A DNA stretch of 64,000 nt. Origin: Centroberyx gerrardi. Taxonomy: Eukaryota; Chordata; Actinopteri; Beryciformes; Berycidae. A program made the translations under genes and the position numbers. Under the pieces are notes generated by a model. The model searched no databases, had not been told where the DNA came from, and was given only the letters and a program-made list of their open reading frames with translations. Of this stretch, positions 25,441-33,972 are shown one piece after another (position 1 is the first letter of the stretch; each line of letters starts with the position of its first letter). Where the stretch lies: assembly GCF_048128805.1 (NCBI RefSeq), contig NC_135998.1, forward strand, positions 26,127,396-26,191,395, in the 5' to 3' direction.

Positions 25441-25759
25441 ACAATTTTAGTGACAGCCTGTTATCAGTCATCCACCTGCTGACAGTCAGTAGTTCTGCAC
25501 TCAGTGTACTTTCTACTGTGCTCTCATCTTCGTGGGAGACCAGTAGTGCAGAATCATCTGCATATAAAAAAAGTTCACATGAGCAGACAGACTTCATATC
25601 ATTTTTATATAAAAGGAAAAAGAGTGGTCCAAGTACACTCCCTTGGGGGACCCCACAATCAATAGGCCTAGGTTGGGACAGAGTCCCACCAACATCCACC
25701 ATTTGCTTCCTATCCTGCAAATAAGAGCAAACCCATCTGACTGTTACAAAATCAAACAT
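25441..25759 (-). mobile_element. LINE reverse-transcriptase fragment (CR1/L2-like)
   Basis: The minus-strand translation contains SYLQDRKQMV, the finger/palm motif CGVPQGSVLGPLFF, the catalytic motif FLYADDSALL and WMTDNRLSLKL, in the order seen in Jockey-superfamily LINE reverse transcriptases. The 5' part of the domain is missing because the fragment begins exactly where the bhmt duplication ends (25759). The 3' side runs directly into the acceptor of exon A of the unidentified gene. It is about 100 residues of a domain normally over 250. Confidence 0.85.
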
Positions 25760-26075
25760 GCATGTTTTTCACTCTTCAGGTTCTGTCAGAGCTGGAAATA
25801 TTTGTCAATCTTGACAGCCTTGTTAGCGTATCAGTTAAAGCAGTCAGAACTACCTTGTTCATGTATGTTGTATAGTAACAGGCTGCCCATCACCTAATAA
25901 ATCCCCCTGTTATATTCTGTCACAAGTAGTATACAGTATTTCATCTGCACATGTTTTTGGTGACAATTTGGTCACTTTGTATTCTACATTATGATATGGT
26001 GAACTTTTAAAATTGAAATGAATTCCCAGCTGTCTAAGGGAGAAAAAATAAACCCCACACATGGACAATTGAAAG

Positions 26076-26081
26076 TTTATT
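26076..26081 (-). terminator. Candidate polyadenylation signal, bhmt copy 1
   Basis: AATAAA on the minus strand, about 690 bp downstream of the bhmt copy 1 stop codon. The same hexamer in the same context is conserved at 45151-45156 behind copy 2, which supports use. No transcript evidence is available. Confidence 0.45.
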
Positions 26082-26771
26082 GATACAGTCATCAGTCAGT
26101 TCCTTCTTTGTAAGACAACATTTGGCACTTAGGAGTGTTAAAATAAGGCTTTGCTCAGGTACATTCTCAGCTGCTCTTTTGAACATTGTGGTCACAGTAA
26201 TTTCACCAAGACACCAAAATTGGATAATCATCTGACTGAAACAGGACACTCAGGAGGCTTGCAGTTGAAATATAGATCTCATCTAAAAAATAATCTCATC
26301 AGAAGACCAATGCATCCGATCTCTTGAGTGGCAACAAATCTAAATGACATCAATTTTGTTCACAGAAAAAAAAACAGGTCCTAGAAAGACAGAACAACAT
26401 CAGCATTGTATCTTTTTTGGTATGTTAACTTCAGGGAATGTTTGTGAGTATGCCTTCTAACATGCTACCCCTTGGAATACACAATGAAAGTTACTGTCAC
26501 TTGCTTATTTCATTATCACCAGAGTCATGCCTGGCAGTCTATTATGCTAACCATCAAATCTTTGAAATCCCCTTTGCTTGGTGGTTAAAAACCAAAGCTT
26601 TTAATCCAGCCTTCCACTGGTGGTTCTCATTTTGGGATGAAGCCCTTCAATTTGTTTACCTTTCACAAAAATGACACATTCACTTTCATTGCGTATACAG
26701 ATACCAGATTGTCCATTCTGGCCTTCGCTCTACCCAGGGGTGTCCTCCCTGCCCATACCCAGGAGGAGTGC

Positions 26772-29185
26772 TCAGTGGCTGGTCTTGGCCTTCTCAAAGA
26801 GCGCCTTCAGCTGAAGCTGGGAGGTGGCCTCCTTTTGTTGCATCAGGTCAACATGGCCTTTGGTAATGCCCCATCCATCAGGGGTGGACATGGAGGGGCA
26901 GAGGGGCTGGCCAGATGCAGGCTTCCTAAAGGGCCCTAAAGGGAGGAATAACATTGAGGAACCAATTTAGTGATTCAAAAGCTTGAAATATTGCAAGGGA
27001 AATGAAAGGATGGGAAAAAACAAATAGTTTCTGTACCTAGCTCTGACCCATGGCTTGGTGTGCATCTCCAGACCACTACTCCAGTTGCCATGCTTCTCTG
27101 AGGCATCAGGCAAGAAACCCCTCTCAGGTGCCAGCTCCTCAGACAGGGCGCGGATGTGATAGGGTTCAAATCCACAGCAGCCTCCAATGTAACGAATGCC
27201 AGCATTGTAGGCTTCCCGGGCGTATCTCTGCATGTCCCATCTTGTCAGGGTCCTTGGCTCCAGACCTGTGGGAGTAGATACACATAATCAGACAACTCAC
27301 AAAATGAGTTGTGCATGTGTCTATTTAAATGCATTGCCTGTAAGCCACTTCAACTTTAGGGATAAGGAAGCAAATGTGAGAGACACAGGAGTAGTGAGTG
27401 TAAATACATACTGAAAGGGAACTCTGGCAGATCAATAAAGCCCTGGCAGTTGCAGTCGGGAGTGTGGTAGGCCAGTGGCTGGATCATGAAGTGAGCCTTC
27501 AGCCTGGCCTTCTCCACTCCCTCCTTCATCATCTTCACGGTCTTCACACAGGTCATGGGGTCAAAGTGGCAGTTCACCCCCACAATCTGAGCTCCTATGA
27601 AGAGTCAATAATATGCAATCTTGATCAGGGCTAAGATTTGTTGACTCTCAAGCAAAGTTAGGTGTTAACAGTTTTTGCCAAATTCAAAAGAGAATGAAAA
27701 ACAGAAGTGTTTGTCATACCAGCTTTGACAAGTCTGACAGCACAGTCCCCGGGGCTGACTCCATTCAGGTCTCCTTCAGGTCCAATGCACAGAGTTGCGG
27801 CCACAGGCTTGTTGGTTGTCTTCAAAACCTGGACTGCCCACTCAGCTTCCTCCACATGCTCAAAGTACTGCAAACAAGCACACAAGCCTGGTAAACATCA
27901 AGACAAGTGGATCTTTTAGCAATCATGTCAAGTCCTTGTGTGTTGCCTCATACCTCTGCAATCAAGAAGTCCACATTTTTCTGGACAAAGACATCAGTCT
28001 GTTTCTTAAAGATGGCCTTCACCTCATTCTCACTCTTGCAGCTGAGGTAAGCAGGGGTCTGGGAGACTCCTCCAGCCACCATAGCATCACCCTCATTGGC
28101 CACCTCCCTGGCCAGGTCACAAGCTGTTTCATTAATTTGCTGCCCCTGGAATTCAAAAGAAATAATGTATTAGCCAAGTATGAAGAATTACAAGCAAAAA
28201 CACTTAATGTAGCCTACATCTTTTAAATGAGTTTCAACTTCCAAATCAGCAGTTAGTATGAAAGGCAATTGAAGTTCCCCTTTTCATTTTTCATAAATAG
28301 AAGCATTATCTTGTTCCAGGCATCCCACATGTCCTGGACTAACCCTCTTGATTTGCAGGCTGGAAGTATACAGTGCTCCCTTTTGCCAAGTCTGCTGAGA
28401 GGAAGCCAAACTGCTCATTCTACTTATTTGCAAGCGCCCTTGCCCCTCTTCATTACTCAAGATGAGGCTTCTCATCAGCTGCGGTCACTCAGATCATAAC
28501 AGGTCGCTCTACTCACAGTGAAGCGCTGAGCGTTGCCTCTGTTCTCCAGTTTATCATCGCTTGCATAGAAAGTAAAAGTCTGCATGACATTGGATCCTGC
28601 CCTGAGGAATTCCCAGTGCAGCTGCCGCACTGAAACAAGAAGATGGCTCATTCAGCAATTGTACGTATTAACTGCTAACAACCAGATTTACAGATTAGTT
28701 AGGAACCCAGTGAGTATCTGCTGCCTGTTATACAACGTCTGGAAAAAGGATGAGAGAAAAGTGGTACCTGCTTCACGATGCTCGGCAGCTGCCTCGGGGG
28801 TCCATGGTCCAGCCTTCACGTAGCCCCTCTTCTCAAGGGCGAAGACAAAGCCTCCGTCCCCAATGATGATCTCACCTGCATCCAGACGCTGCAGGATATT
28901 CTGAGGGAGATTCAGCCATGCAACAAGCAAGTCATGAGACAGACTCACAAAGTATAGGCTCGTACTATTTGGCAGCATGCGTGTGACTATTTCAATGTGC
29001 ACAAAGCAGCGCACAGGTATGACCACAAAATCTGTGTGCTGTCGTCATTGGCTTCATAACTTCAACGAACCATGCAACAAGCGTTAAACTGGATAGCCCC
29101 CATTCTGTGTGGTGCATCTAAGTGTTCATATAAAAAGTCATATTCCAGTATGGAGGCTTACCTTCTTTGCTCCAGCTGGTGCCAT
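26772..29185 (-). CDS. bhmt: Betaine-homocysteine S-methyltransferase, tandem copy 1 (divergent)
   Basis: Eight coding exons: 29185-29162, 28900-28768, 28629-28517, 28145-27954, 27867-27720, 27594-27412, 27265-27037 and 26925-26772. All have GT donors and AG acceptors, and the phases join correctly. BHMT is a cytosolic zinc enzyme that moves a methyl group from betaine to homocysteine, giving methionine and dimethylglycine. Zinc ligands are present (Cys in GVNCHFDP and the pair in [10 protein letters not shown]), as are [14 protein letters not shown] and EYFEHVEEA. Exon 8 is altered. Relative to copy 2, 17 bp are missing at its start. The ancestral acceptor (exon from 26935) would read RAL and then stop. 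A second CCTTTAG 10 bp further makes an acceptor at 26925 that restores the frame as R|KPASG, giving 391 residues, nine fewer than copy 2. Other changes at conserved sites are HREFL to HWEFL, EHPEA to EHREA and SGRPF to SGQPL. It may be a functional variant or an early pseudogene. Confidence 0.85.
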
Positions 29186-29270
29186 GATTGTTGCAGAAGT
29201 AACTGGCTCACTTTTCTTCTCAGACACAGCCTTCCTCTGAGTTTGGAGAGGGTTTGATGCAGGCATCCAG

Positions 29271-29284
29271 GCACTTAAATAATC
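29271..29284 (-). promoter_or_regulatory. Candidate TATA-like element, bhmt copy 1
   Basis: The minus strand reads GGATTATTTAAGTGCC about 90-100 bp upstream of the start codon. The motif and its surroundings are conserved in copy 2 (49815-49828). It is a plausible core promoter, with transcription starting about 30 bp further on. This is inferred from sequence only. Confidence 0.4.
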
Positions 29285-30787
29285 CAACAAAGGAGTGTGG
29301 TGCTCTTCATGTCACCAAAAGAAACGCCTGCCCCTTACATAACCTGTTTTTCCCCTCATCCATCAATGCATGTTTGGCACAGGACAACTTATTGTGCACG
29401 GATACAGAAATGCAATGTCCACTCTACGGTGTTTTTGGAGACGCTGGACTCGTTATATATATTATGTATAGCTTGTAACGTTTTGTTCCGTGGTGATTGA
29501 ACTGAATGAATGGATACACTGTGAGGCAATAGCTCTAGCTTTACTGAAAGCATTTTATTTTGTGAGAAATAGAAGAGAGTAGTTATCAGTGGGAAGTTAT
29601 GAGTTAGTTAAGCATTTAACCAATACAGATAGTTCAATATAGAAGATTGTCCAACTTGATTTGCTGACTTTTGCTGGAAAGCTTGTAAACGTAGATGTCA
29701 GCTCACAGATAGACAAGTAAGTCAAAATAATTCTCTGAAAATGTAACCATGATGAAGTGTTAACATCCCTTAAGATTTGCTGATGGTGGTAAATTTGATG
29801 TGCAGCAGTCATACTCCTGTGTTTGGTTATGCAAAGCAGTATGGATGGAAATTAGTATTTTTTTTATAGTGAAAAGATCCCTAACCAAGGAAAAACAATT
29901 TTGGAAATATTTTGTGCAAAAGAGCACACATGATTCCATAAGCTGTGAAAGATATGCAGGCATAGCAGTGATGAGAGTGAGGCGATTATGGCATGATAAC
30001 ATTACCCTTTTCAGAGAAGAGTCAAAGCTACATGACTGCAAGACCAAACAAGACAGCCGTCTGTCTGTCTGATAGGTTGGACATGATGTTTATCCCATTC
30101 CAAACTTAAGAGAGCAGTGCATAAAATGACTGCCTCTTCTTTTAATGGCATTACATGTCCAACAGTGTAAATTGTGCAAAAATGTATCTTCATATGAACA
30201 TCTGCTCCTGCCAATTTGGAAAATAATGAATGCTGCATTGGGTCCTTAGTGTGGAATGGGTAGATGCTCTTTGGATGTAGAGTCAGAATTAAGCAATACA
30301 TGGGAAGTCTTTGTAAATATATTTAATTACATTATTAAATTGAATCCTACAAATACCTGTGATATCTTGTAATGGATGGGATCATGTTAAAAAACAAACT
30401 CTTCACTGATATGTTTCACCAGTACCCTCAAAGCTGACTGCCTGCACTTTAACCTCACAAAGCGCAAAGTGCACAGCAACATCTTGATAAAATGTCACCC
30501 TAGTTCACTGCTTTCATAGCTTCATTTGGATGCTCATTGCCTGGTTTTGCTGTATTGATACTAAGAATTTCTTAACCTTTACTCTGAAGCAAAACTGTGA
30601 TGTTATGCAGTTTTGCAGTTTTTCGACAGTCCACAATCCTTTTTTCTAAGCTGTCATTGTAGACAGATAACATGAACAAGTTAACATAAGCATGTAAGAA
30701 GTATGGTCATTAAATAAACAACTTTGAATGAACTTTGTTCTCAAACAAATGTATTTACAAACAGATAATTATTCATTAGTTCTATTT

Positions 30788-31192
30788 TACCAAGGAACAG
30801 ACTTGGTAAACAGCCATAAAACTCCAATACACATCCATGTCTCTGTTAATGCCCAAAGAGTCAGAAAGTCTGGGATGAGAGAGATTTGAATCATGAGAAA
30901 TGTTTGATACAGACTCATGAAACCTTGGGTATCACATTGTGGTGGAATTCTTTTTATTATTTATATCTGTTGTTTTATGTGTAACTGTGATGTTTTATAT
31001 AATAGTTATTCGCATTATTCAATTTCTTCATCTTTACATGGGGCTTAGATAGCCATGTTTGATATCAAAGTGTTCAGGAATTTGCGCTGAGTTTAATAAT
31101 GTCAACATTACGACGGTCAATTATATTGGATAGATCTGGGAGCCAAAATTAATGTTTTATGCATGTGTAATGAGCTCTTTCCCGCCATAACA
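30788..31192. repeat. Repeated segment A1 (pair with 40929-41298)
   Basis: It begins TACCAAGGAACAGACTTGG and runs collinearly with 40929-41298 through TATCAAAGTGTT and TAGATCTGGGAGCC to TTTCCCGCCATAACA, with a 34-bp indel. It starts exactly where the homology between the two bhmt segments ends. Its nature (transposon piece or separate duplication) is not clear. Confidence 0.75.
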
Positions 31193-31573
31193 GGGGAAGA
31201 AGGAGATAGAGAGGCAGATGCAGGCGCAGCCATGACACAAATACACATGTGTAATGGATAGAAAAAAATGGTTTACATAGGCTATGTGAAAAATGTATAT
31301 TTGAATTTATATGCTCAATGCTGCATGGGAAATACTACAATACTGCAAAGTACTAGGGTTTTCACAAAGCTGCTATTTTACTTTTCTACAGGTTTGATTA
31401 TTTTACTTTAGTAGATTGTAATGGTGTTTTACATTAATATTGTATTCAGGTTCAGTTGAATCCATCTGTTACCTGCTAGTTATGTCTAATCAAAGAAATG
31501 TGTGGTTGATTGCATTGGCCTTACAGAGTTGTTCCTGAGGGGGGTGCTTGTTGCCTGCTTTCCTCAATACACA

Positions 31574-31638
31574 TTTGGTCTTGAGGAAGAGGCATTGTGT
31601 GTCAGCAATTTCTTTACATTATTCTTCCCCTCTTTCAG
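31574..31638 (+). repeat. 65-bp direct repeat, left copy (pair with 34404-34468)
   Basis: TTGGTCTTGAGGAAGAGGCA...CTTCCCCTCTTTCAGG occurs at 31574 and again at 34404 with about one mismatch. The two copies flank the gypsy element. They could be a shared retroelement terminal piece or a small duplication. The 3' edge CCCCTCTTTCAGG also resembles a splice acceptor. Confidence 0.7.
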
Positions 31639-31914
31639 GTAAAACTGTTATAAGATGTCTCCAAGTTACTGGGCTCATGGTATTTTAAGGTATATGAAAC
31701 TAAACGGAAAGAGTTTTGAATTTATGTTAAACGAAGGTAAAAAGATCGCTAGCTTCTGTGTTGCATGCCAGGCTAACTAGAGCACGCAGAGAGCATGCTT
31801 GGCCCTTTGTCTGGGTAGAGACATTCAAAGTCACCATTTCGCACATTTTGGTTGTGGTATATTTTGTGTTTTGCCCATTAGATAAGTCGTAGGATAATAC
31901 ATTATACAATATAT

Positions 31915-32183
31915 TGTAGAAGTGGCAGGAATGCAGGAATACAGAGACGGACAACTTCTCTCGTTTACTACACCAACTCGTGTGTCATTTATTTTTAACC
32001 AACAGAGGAAGACAATTTACCTCGCGCTCAAAAACACAACATTACGTCGAGCAGACTCAGAAAACCAGACTTTCTTAAAGGGACCGTGTCTCCTTAACCC
32101 TGAGAAGCACACAATATAACTGCGTGTGTTAAACATACCGAAACCACAGATTATGGTGAATAATGTCTATAGAGTCCGCCACA
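31915..32183 (-). repeat. 3' LTR of the Ty3/gypsy element
   Basis: A 269-bp repeat with TG...CA ends (plus strand TGTAGAAGTGG...GTCCGCCACA), nearly identical to 33703-33968. The main differences are small indels near 31930 and 32050. In element orientation (minus), the sequence just before it is the purine-rich TTTCTGGGGGGACGTA, a typical polypurine tract. ATAT lies outside (31911-31914) and is repeated at 33969-33972. Confidence 0.92.
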
Positions 32184-32217
32184 TACGTCCCCCCAGAAAT
32201 CACCATAACAGAGAAAG

Positions 32218-33192
32218 TCAACGTGGAGGGGGACGGATGACCCGGCCACAACGGCTCCTCAGAACAGGAGCGGGGGCCGGGGCGCCTGCAGGAGGAGCCT
32301 TGGGGACCCTGCGGCGGTGTGGGGGTAGGGTGGGGGGTGGAGGCAGGGCAGGGGGGCGCCCCCGCCGCGGGGGTAGGGCCAGGCCAACGGGTTGGTCCAA
32401 GTCCAGGTGAGCTGGTTTGAGGCGGTCCACAGAAACGTGCTCCGGCTTGCCGGCGACGTCCACCACGAAGTGCTTGTCCCCGGCCTCCAGGACGCGGAAC
32501 AGGCCGTCGTAGGGAGGTTGCAGGGGCCCACGGTGGGCGTCGTGGCGGATGAAAACGTACCCTGCCGACTGCAGACTTGTGGGGACGTGAGACCGTGGGA
32601 GGCCGTGATGCGAAGTGGGGACCGGTGCGAAAACACTGGCGTTGTCCCGGAGCGTGGCCCGTTGGCGGGCTGCAGACCAGGGAGCCATGGTGTTAGGGAT
32701 GAAATCCCCTGGGACCCACAGCAGCTGGCCGTAAACCAGTTCGGCAGATGAGGACTGGAGGTCCTCTTTAGGGGCGGTCCTGAGGCCCAGTATGACCCAC
32801 GGGAGCCTGTCGACCCAGCTGCTGTCCTTGAGGCTGGCCCGAAGAGCGGCCTTCATGGAGCGATGAAACCGCTCGCACAACCCGTTGGCCTGTGGGTGGT
32901 ACGCGGTGGTGCGGTGGAGCTTCACCCCCAGGCCCTCTGCGACTGCGTTCCAGAGCTCGGACGTAAACTGTGGGCCTCGGTCAGAGGAGAGGTCAGATGG
33001 GGTGCCGAACCGGGCGACCCAGGACCCGATGAACGCCCGGGCCACCTCGGTGGACGTCGTCGACGACAGCGGGATGGCTTCCGGCCATCGAGTGGTCCTG
33101 TCCACCATGGTGAGGAGGTAAGTGAAACTGTGGGAGGGGGGAAGGGGACCCACCAGGTCCACGTTGACGTGGTCGAACCTCCTTTCGGGCAC
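32218..33192 (-). CDS. Ty3/gypsy integrase, C-terminal two thirds (transposon remnant)
   Basis: About 324 codons open in one frame. The retroviral-type integrase core is present: VDLVGPLPPS with the first Asp, SSDRGPQFTS with the second Asp, and GLCERFHRS with the Glu 35 residues later (DD35E). A C-terminal domain (VLEAGDKHFVVDVAG) and a proline/arginine-rich tail follow. The HHCC zinc domain is absent because of the internal deletion. The frame stops shortly before the polypurine tract, so integrase was the last pol domain, the usual gypsy order. Confidence 0.88.
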   Translation of the reverse strand: MPERRFDHVNVDLVGPLPPSHSFTYLLTMVDRTTRWPEAIPLSSTTSTEVARAFIGSWVARFGTPSDLSSDRGPQFTSELWNAVAEGLGVKLHRTTAYHPQANGLCERFHRSMKAALRASLKDSSWVDRLPWVILGLRTAPKEDLQSSSAELVYGQLLWVPGDFIPNTMAPWSAARQRATLRDNASVFAPVPTSHHGLPRSHVPTSLQSAGYVFIRHDAHRGPLQPPYDGLFRVLEAGDKHFVVDVAGKPEHVSVDRLKPAHLDLDQPVGLALPPRRGRPPALPPPPTLPPHRRRVPKAPPAGAPAPAPVLRSRCGRVIRPPPR

Positions 33193-33224
33193 CGGGAACT
33201 GCGCCAGGGGGGCTTTGGTGTGGC

Positions 33225-33647
33225 GGTGTTGGCCAGGGCAGCTCGTACCTGGGAAGGCAGCTGTCGCAGGAACAGGTGGACAAAGAGGAAATCGGGTTTG
33301 TGCCCACCCAGGAGATTCAGCATCCTGTCCATGAGCTCAGACGGCTTGCTGTCGCCGAAGCCTTGCAGAGAGAAGAGCCGGCTAGCCCGCTCGGCGTCGG
33401 AAAGTTCAAAAGCTCTCAACAGATGGGCTTTGAGTGTCTCATATTTATCCTGCAGCGGGGGAGTTTTGAGGAGGTTCACCACTCGGGATGCAGTTGAACT
33501 CCCGAGGGCCGACACCACGTAAAAGTATCTTGTGGCGTCCGCGGTGATCTCCAGAAGCGCGAACTGCGCTTCCGTCTGGGCGAACCAGGCCGAGGCCGAC
33601 GCTTCCCAGAACTCCGGCAGTTTGAGGGAAACTGCGTTAGTCGCCAT
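33225..33647 (-). CDS. Gag-like protein N-terminal part of the gypsy element
   Basis: The frame starts with MATNAVSLKLPEFWEASASA about 55 bp inside the 5' LTR and continues with WFAQTEAQFAL and FELSDAERASRLFSLQG, the capsid-like region typical of fish gypsy Gag. At about 33225 it crosses the deletion junction and continues in a frame not used by integrase, so no in-frame Gag-integrase fusion results. Confidence 0.8.
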
Positions 33648-33702
33648 GTTCGTGAAGAGCTGTCACTGGAAACGTCTAGCAGACAAATGTCGGGGTCACC
33701 AG

Positions 33703-33968
33703 TGTAGAAGTGGCAGGAATGCAGAGACGGACAACTTCTCTCGTTGACTACACCAACTCGTGTGTCATTTATTTTAACCACAGAGCAAGACAATTTACTT
33801 CGCGCTCAAAAACACAACATTACGTCGAGCTGACGTCAGACTCAGAAAACCAGACTTTCTTAAAGGGACCATGTCTCCTTAACCGTGAGAAGCACACAAT
33901 ATAACTGCGTGTGTTAAACATACCCAAACCACAGATTATGGTGAATAATGTCTATAGAGTCCGCCACA
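33703..33968 (-). repeat. 5' LTR of the Ty3/gypsy element
   Basis: A 266-bp LTR, the pair of 31915-32183. In element orientation it is followed after one base by TGGTGACCCCGACATTTG, which fits a tRNA primer-binding site because it starts with TGG. Confidence 0.92.
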
Positions 33969-33972
33969 ATAT

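Larger units (their letters stand above)
25759..30787. repeat. Segmental duplication, copy 1 (bhmt-containing), pair with 44827-51512
   Basis: From TGCATGTTTTTCACTCTTCAGG to the run ending ACAAACAGATAATTATTCATTAG, this block aligns collinearly with 44827-51512. The alignment covers bhmt exons, introns, 3' flank and about 1.5 kb of 5' flank. The left breakpoint lies inside a LINE fragment. The right breakpoint (about 30787) coincides with the start of another repeated segment (30788-31192). The intron similarity implies a recent, lineage-level duplication. Confidence 0.9.
29186..31914 (-). other. 5' flank of bhmt copy 1
   Basis: Up to 30787 it matches the 5' flank of copy 2, which carries an extra palindromic insertion at 50401-50730 that is absent here. 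From 30788 to 31192 it matches 40929-41298. The part 31193-31914 contains a roughly 65-bp segment (31574-31638) repeated at 34404-34468. No coding region was seen. Confidence 0.7.
31915..33968 (-). mobile_element. Internally deleted Ty3/gypsy LTR retrotransposon
   Basis: A complete insertion: two 266-269 bp LTRs, a 4-bp target duplication ATAT, a gag-like frame beginning just inside the 5' LTR, and the C-terminal two thirds of integrase ending just before the 3' LTR. Protease, reverse transcriptase, RNase H and the integrase N terminus are missing, lost in one deletion at about 33215-33230. The primer-binding site reads TGGTGACCCCGACATTTG directly after the 5' LTR. The high LTR similarity suggests a young insertion. 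The interior is strikingly GC-rich compared with the host. Confidence 0.93.

Noticed and set aside
25038..25724. Plus-strand 228-codon open frame
   Set aside because: It is antisense to the exon A peptide and the LINE reverse transcriptase, both of which have clear motifs or splice signals on the minus strand.
27795..28226. Plus-strand 143-codon open frame across bhmt copy 1 exons 4-5 (and 47033-47410 in copy 2)
   Set aside because: It is antisense to well-supported bhmt exons, spans introns and has no recognisable domain.
32863..33522. Plus-strand 219-codon open frame
   Set aside because: It is antisense to the gypsy gag and integrase. High GC content keeps several frames open.
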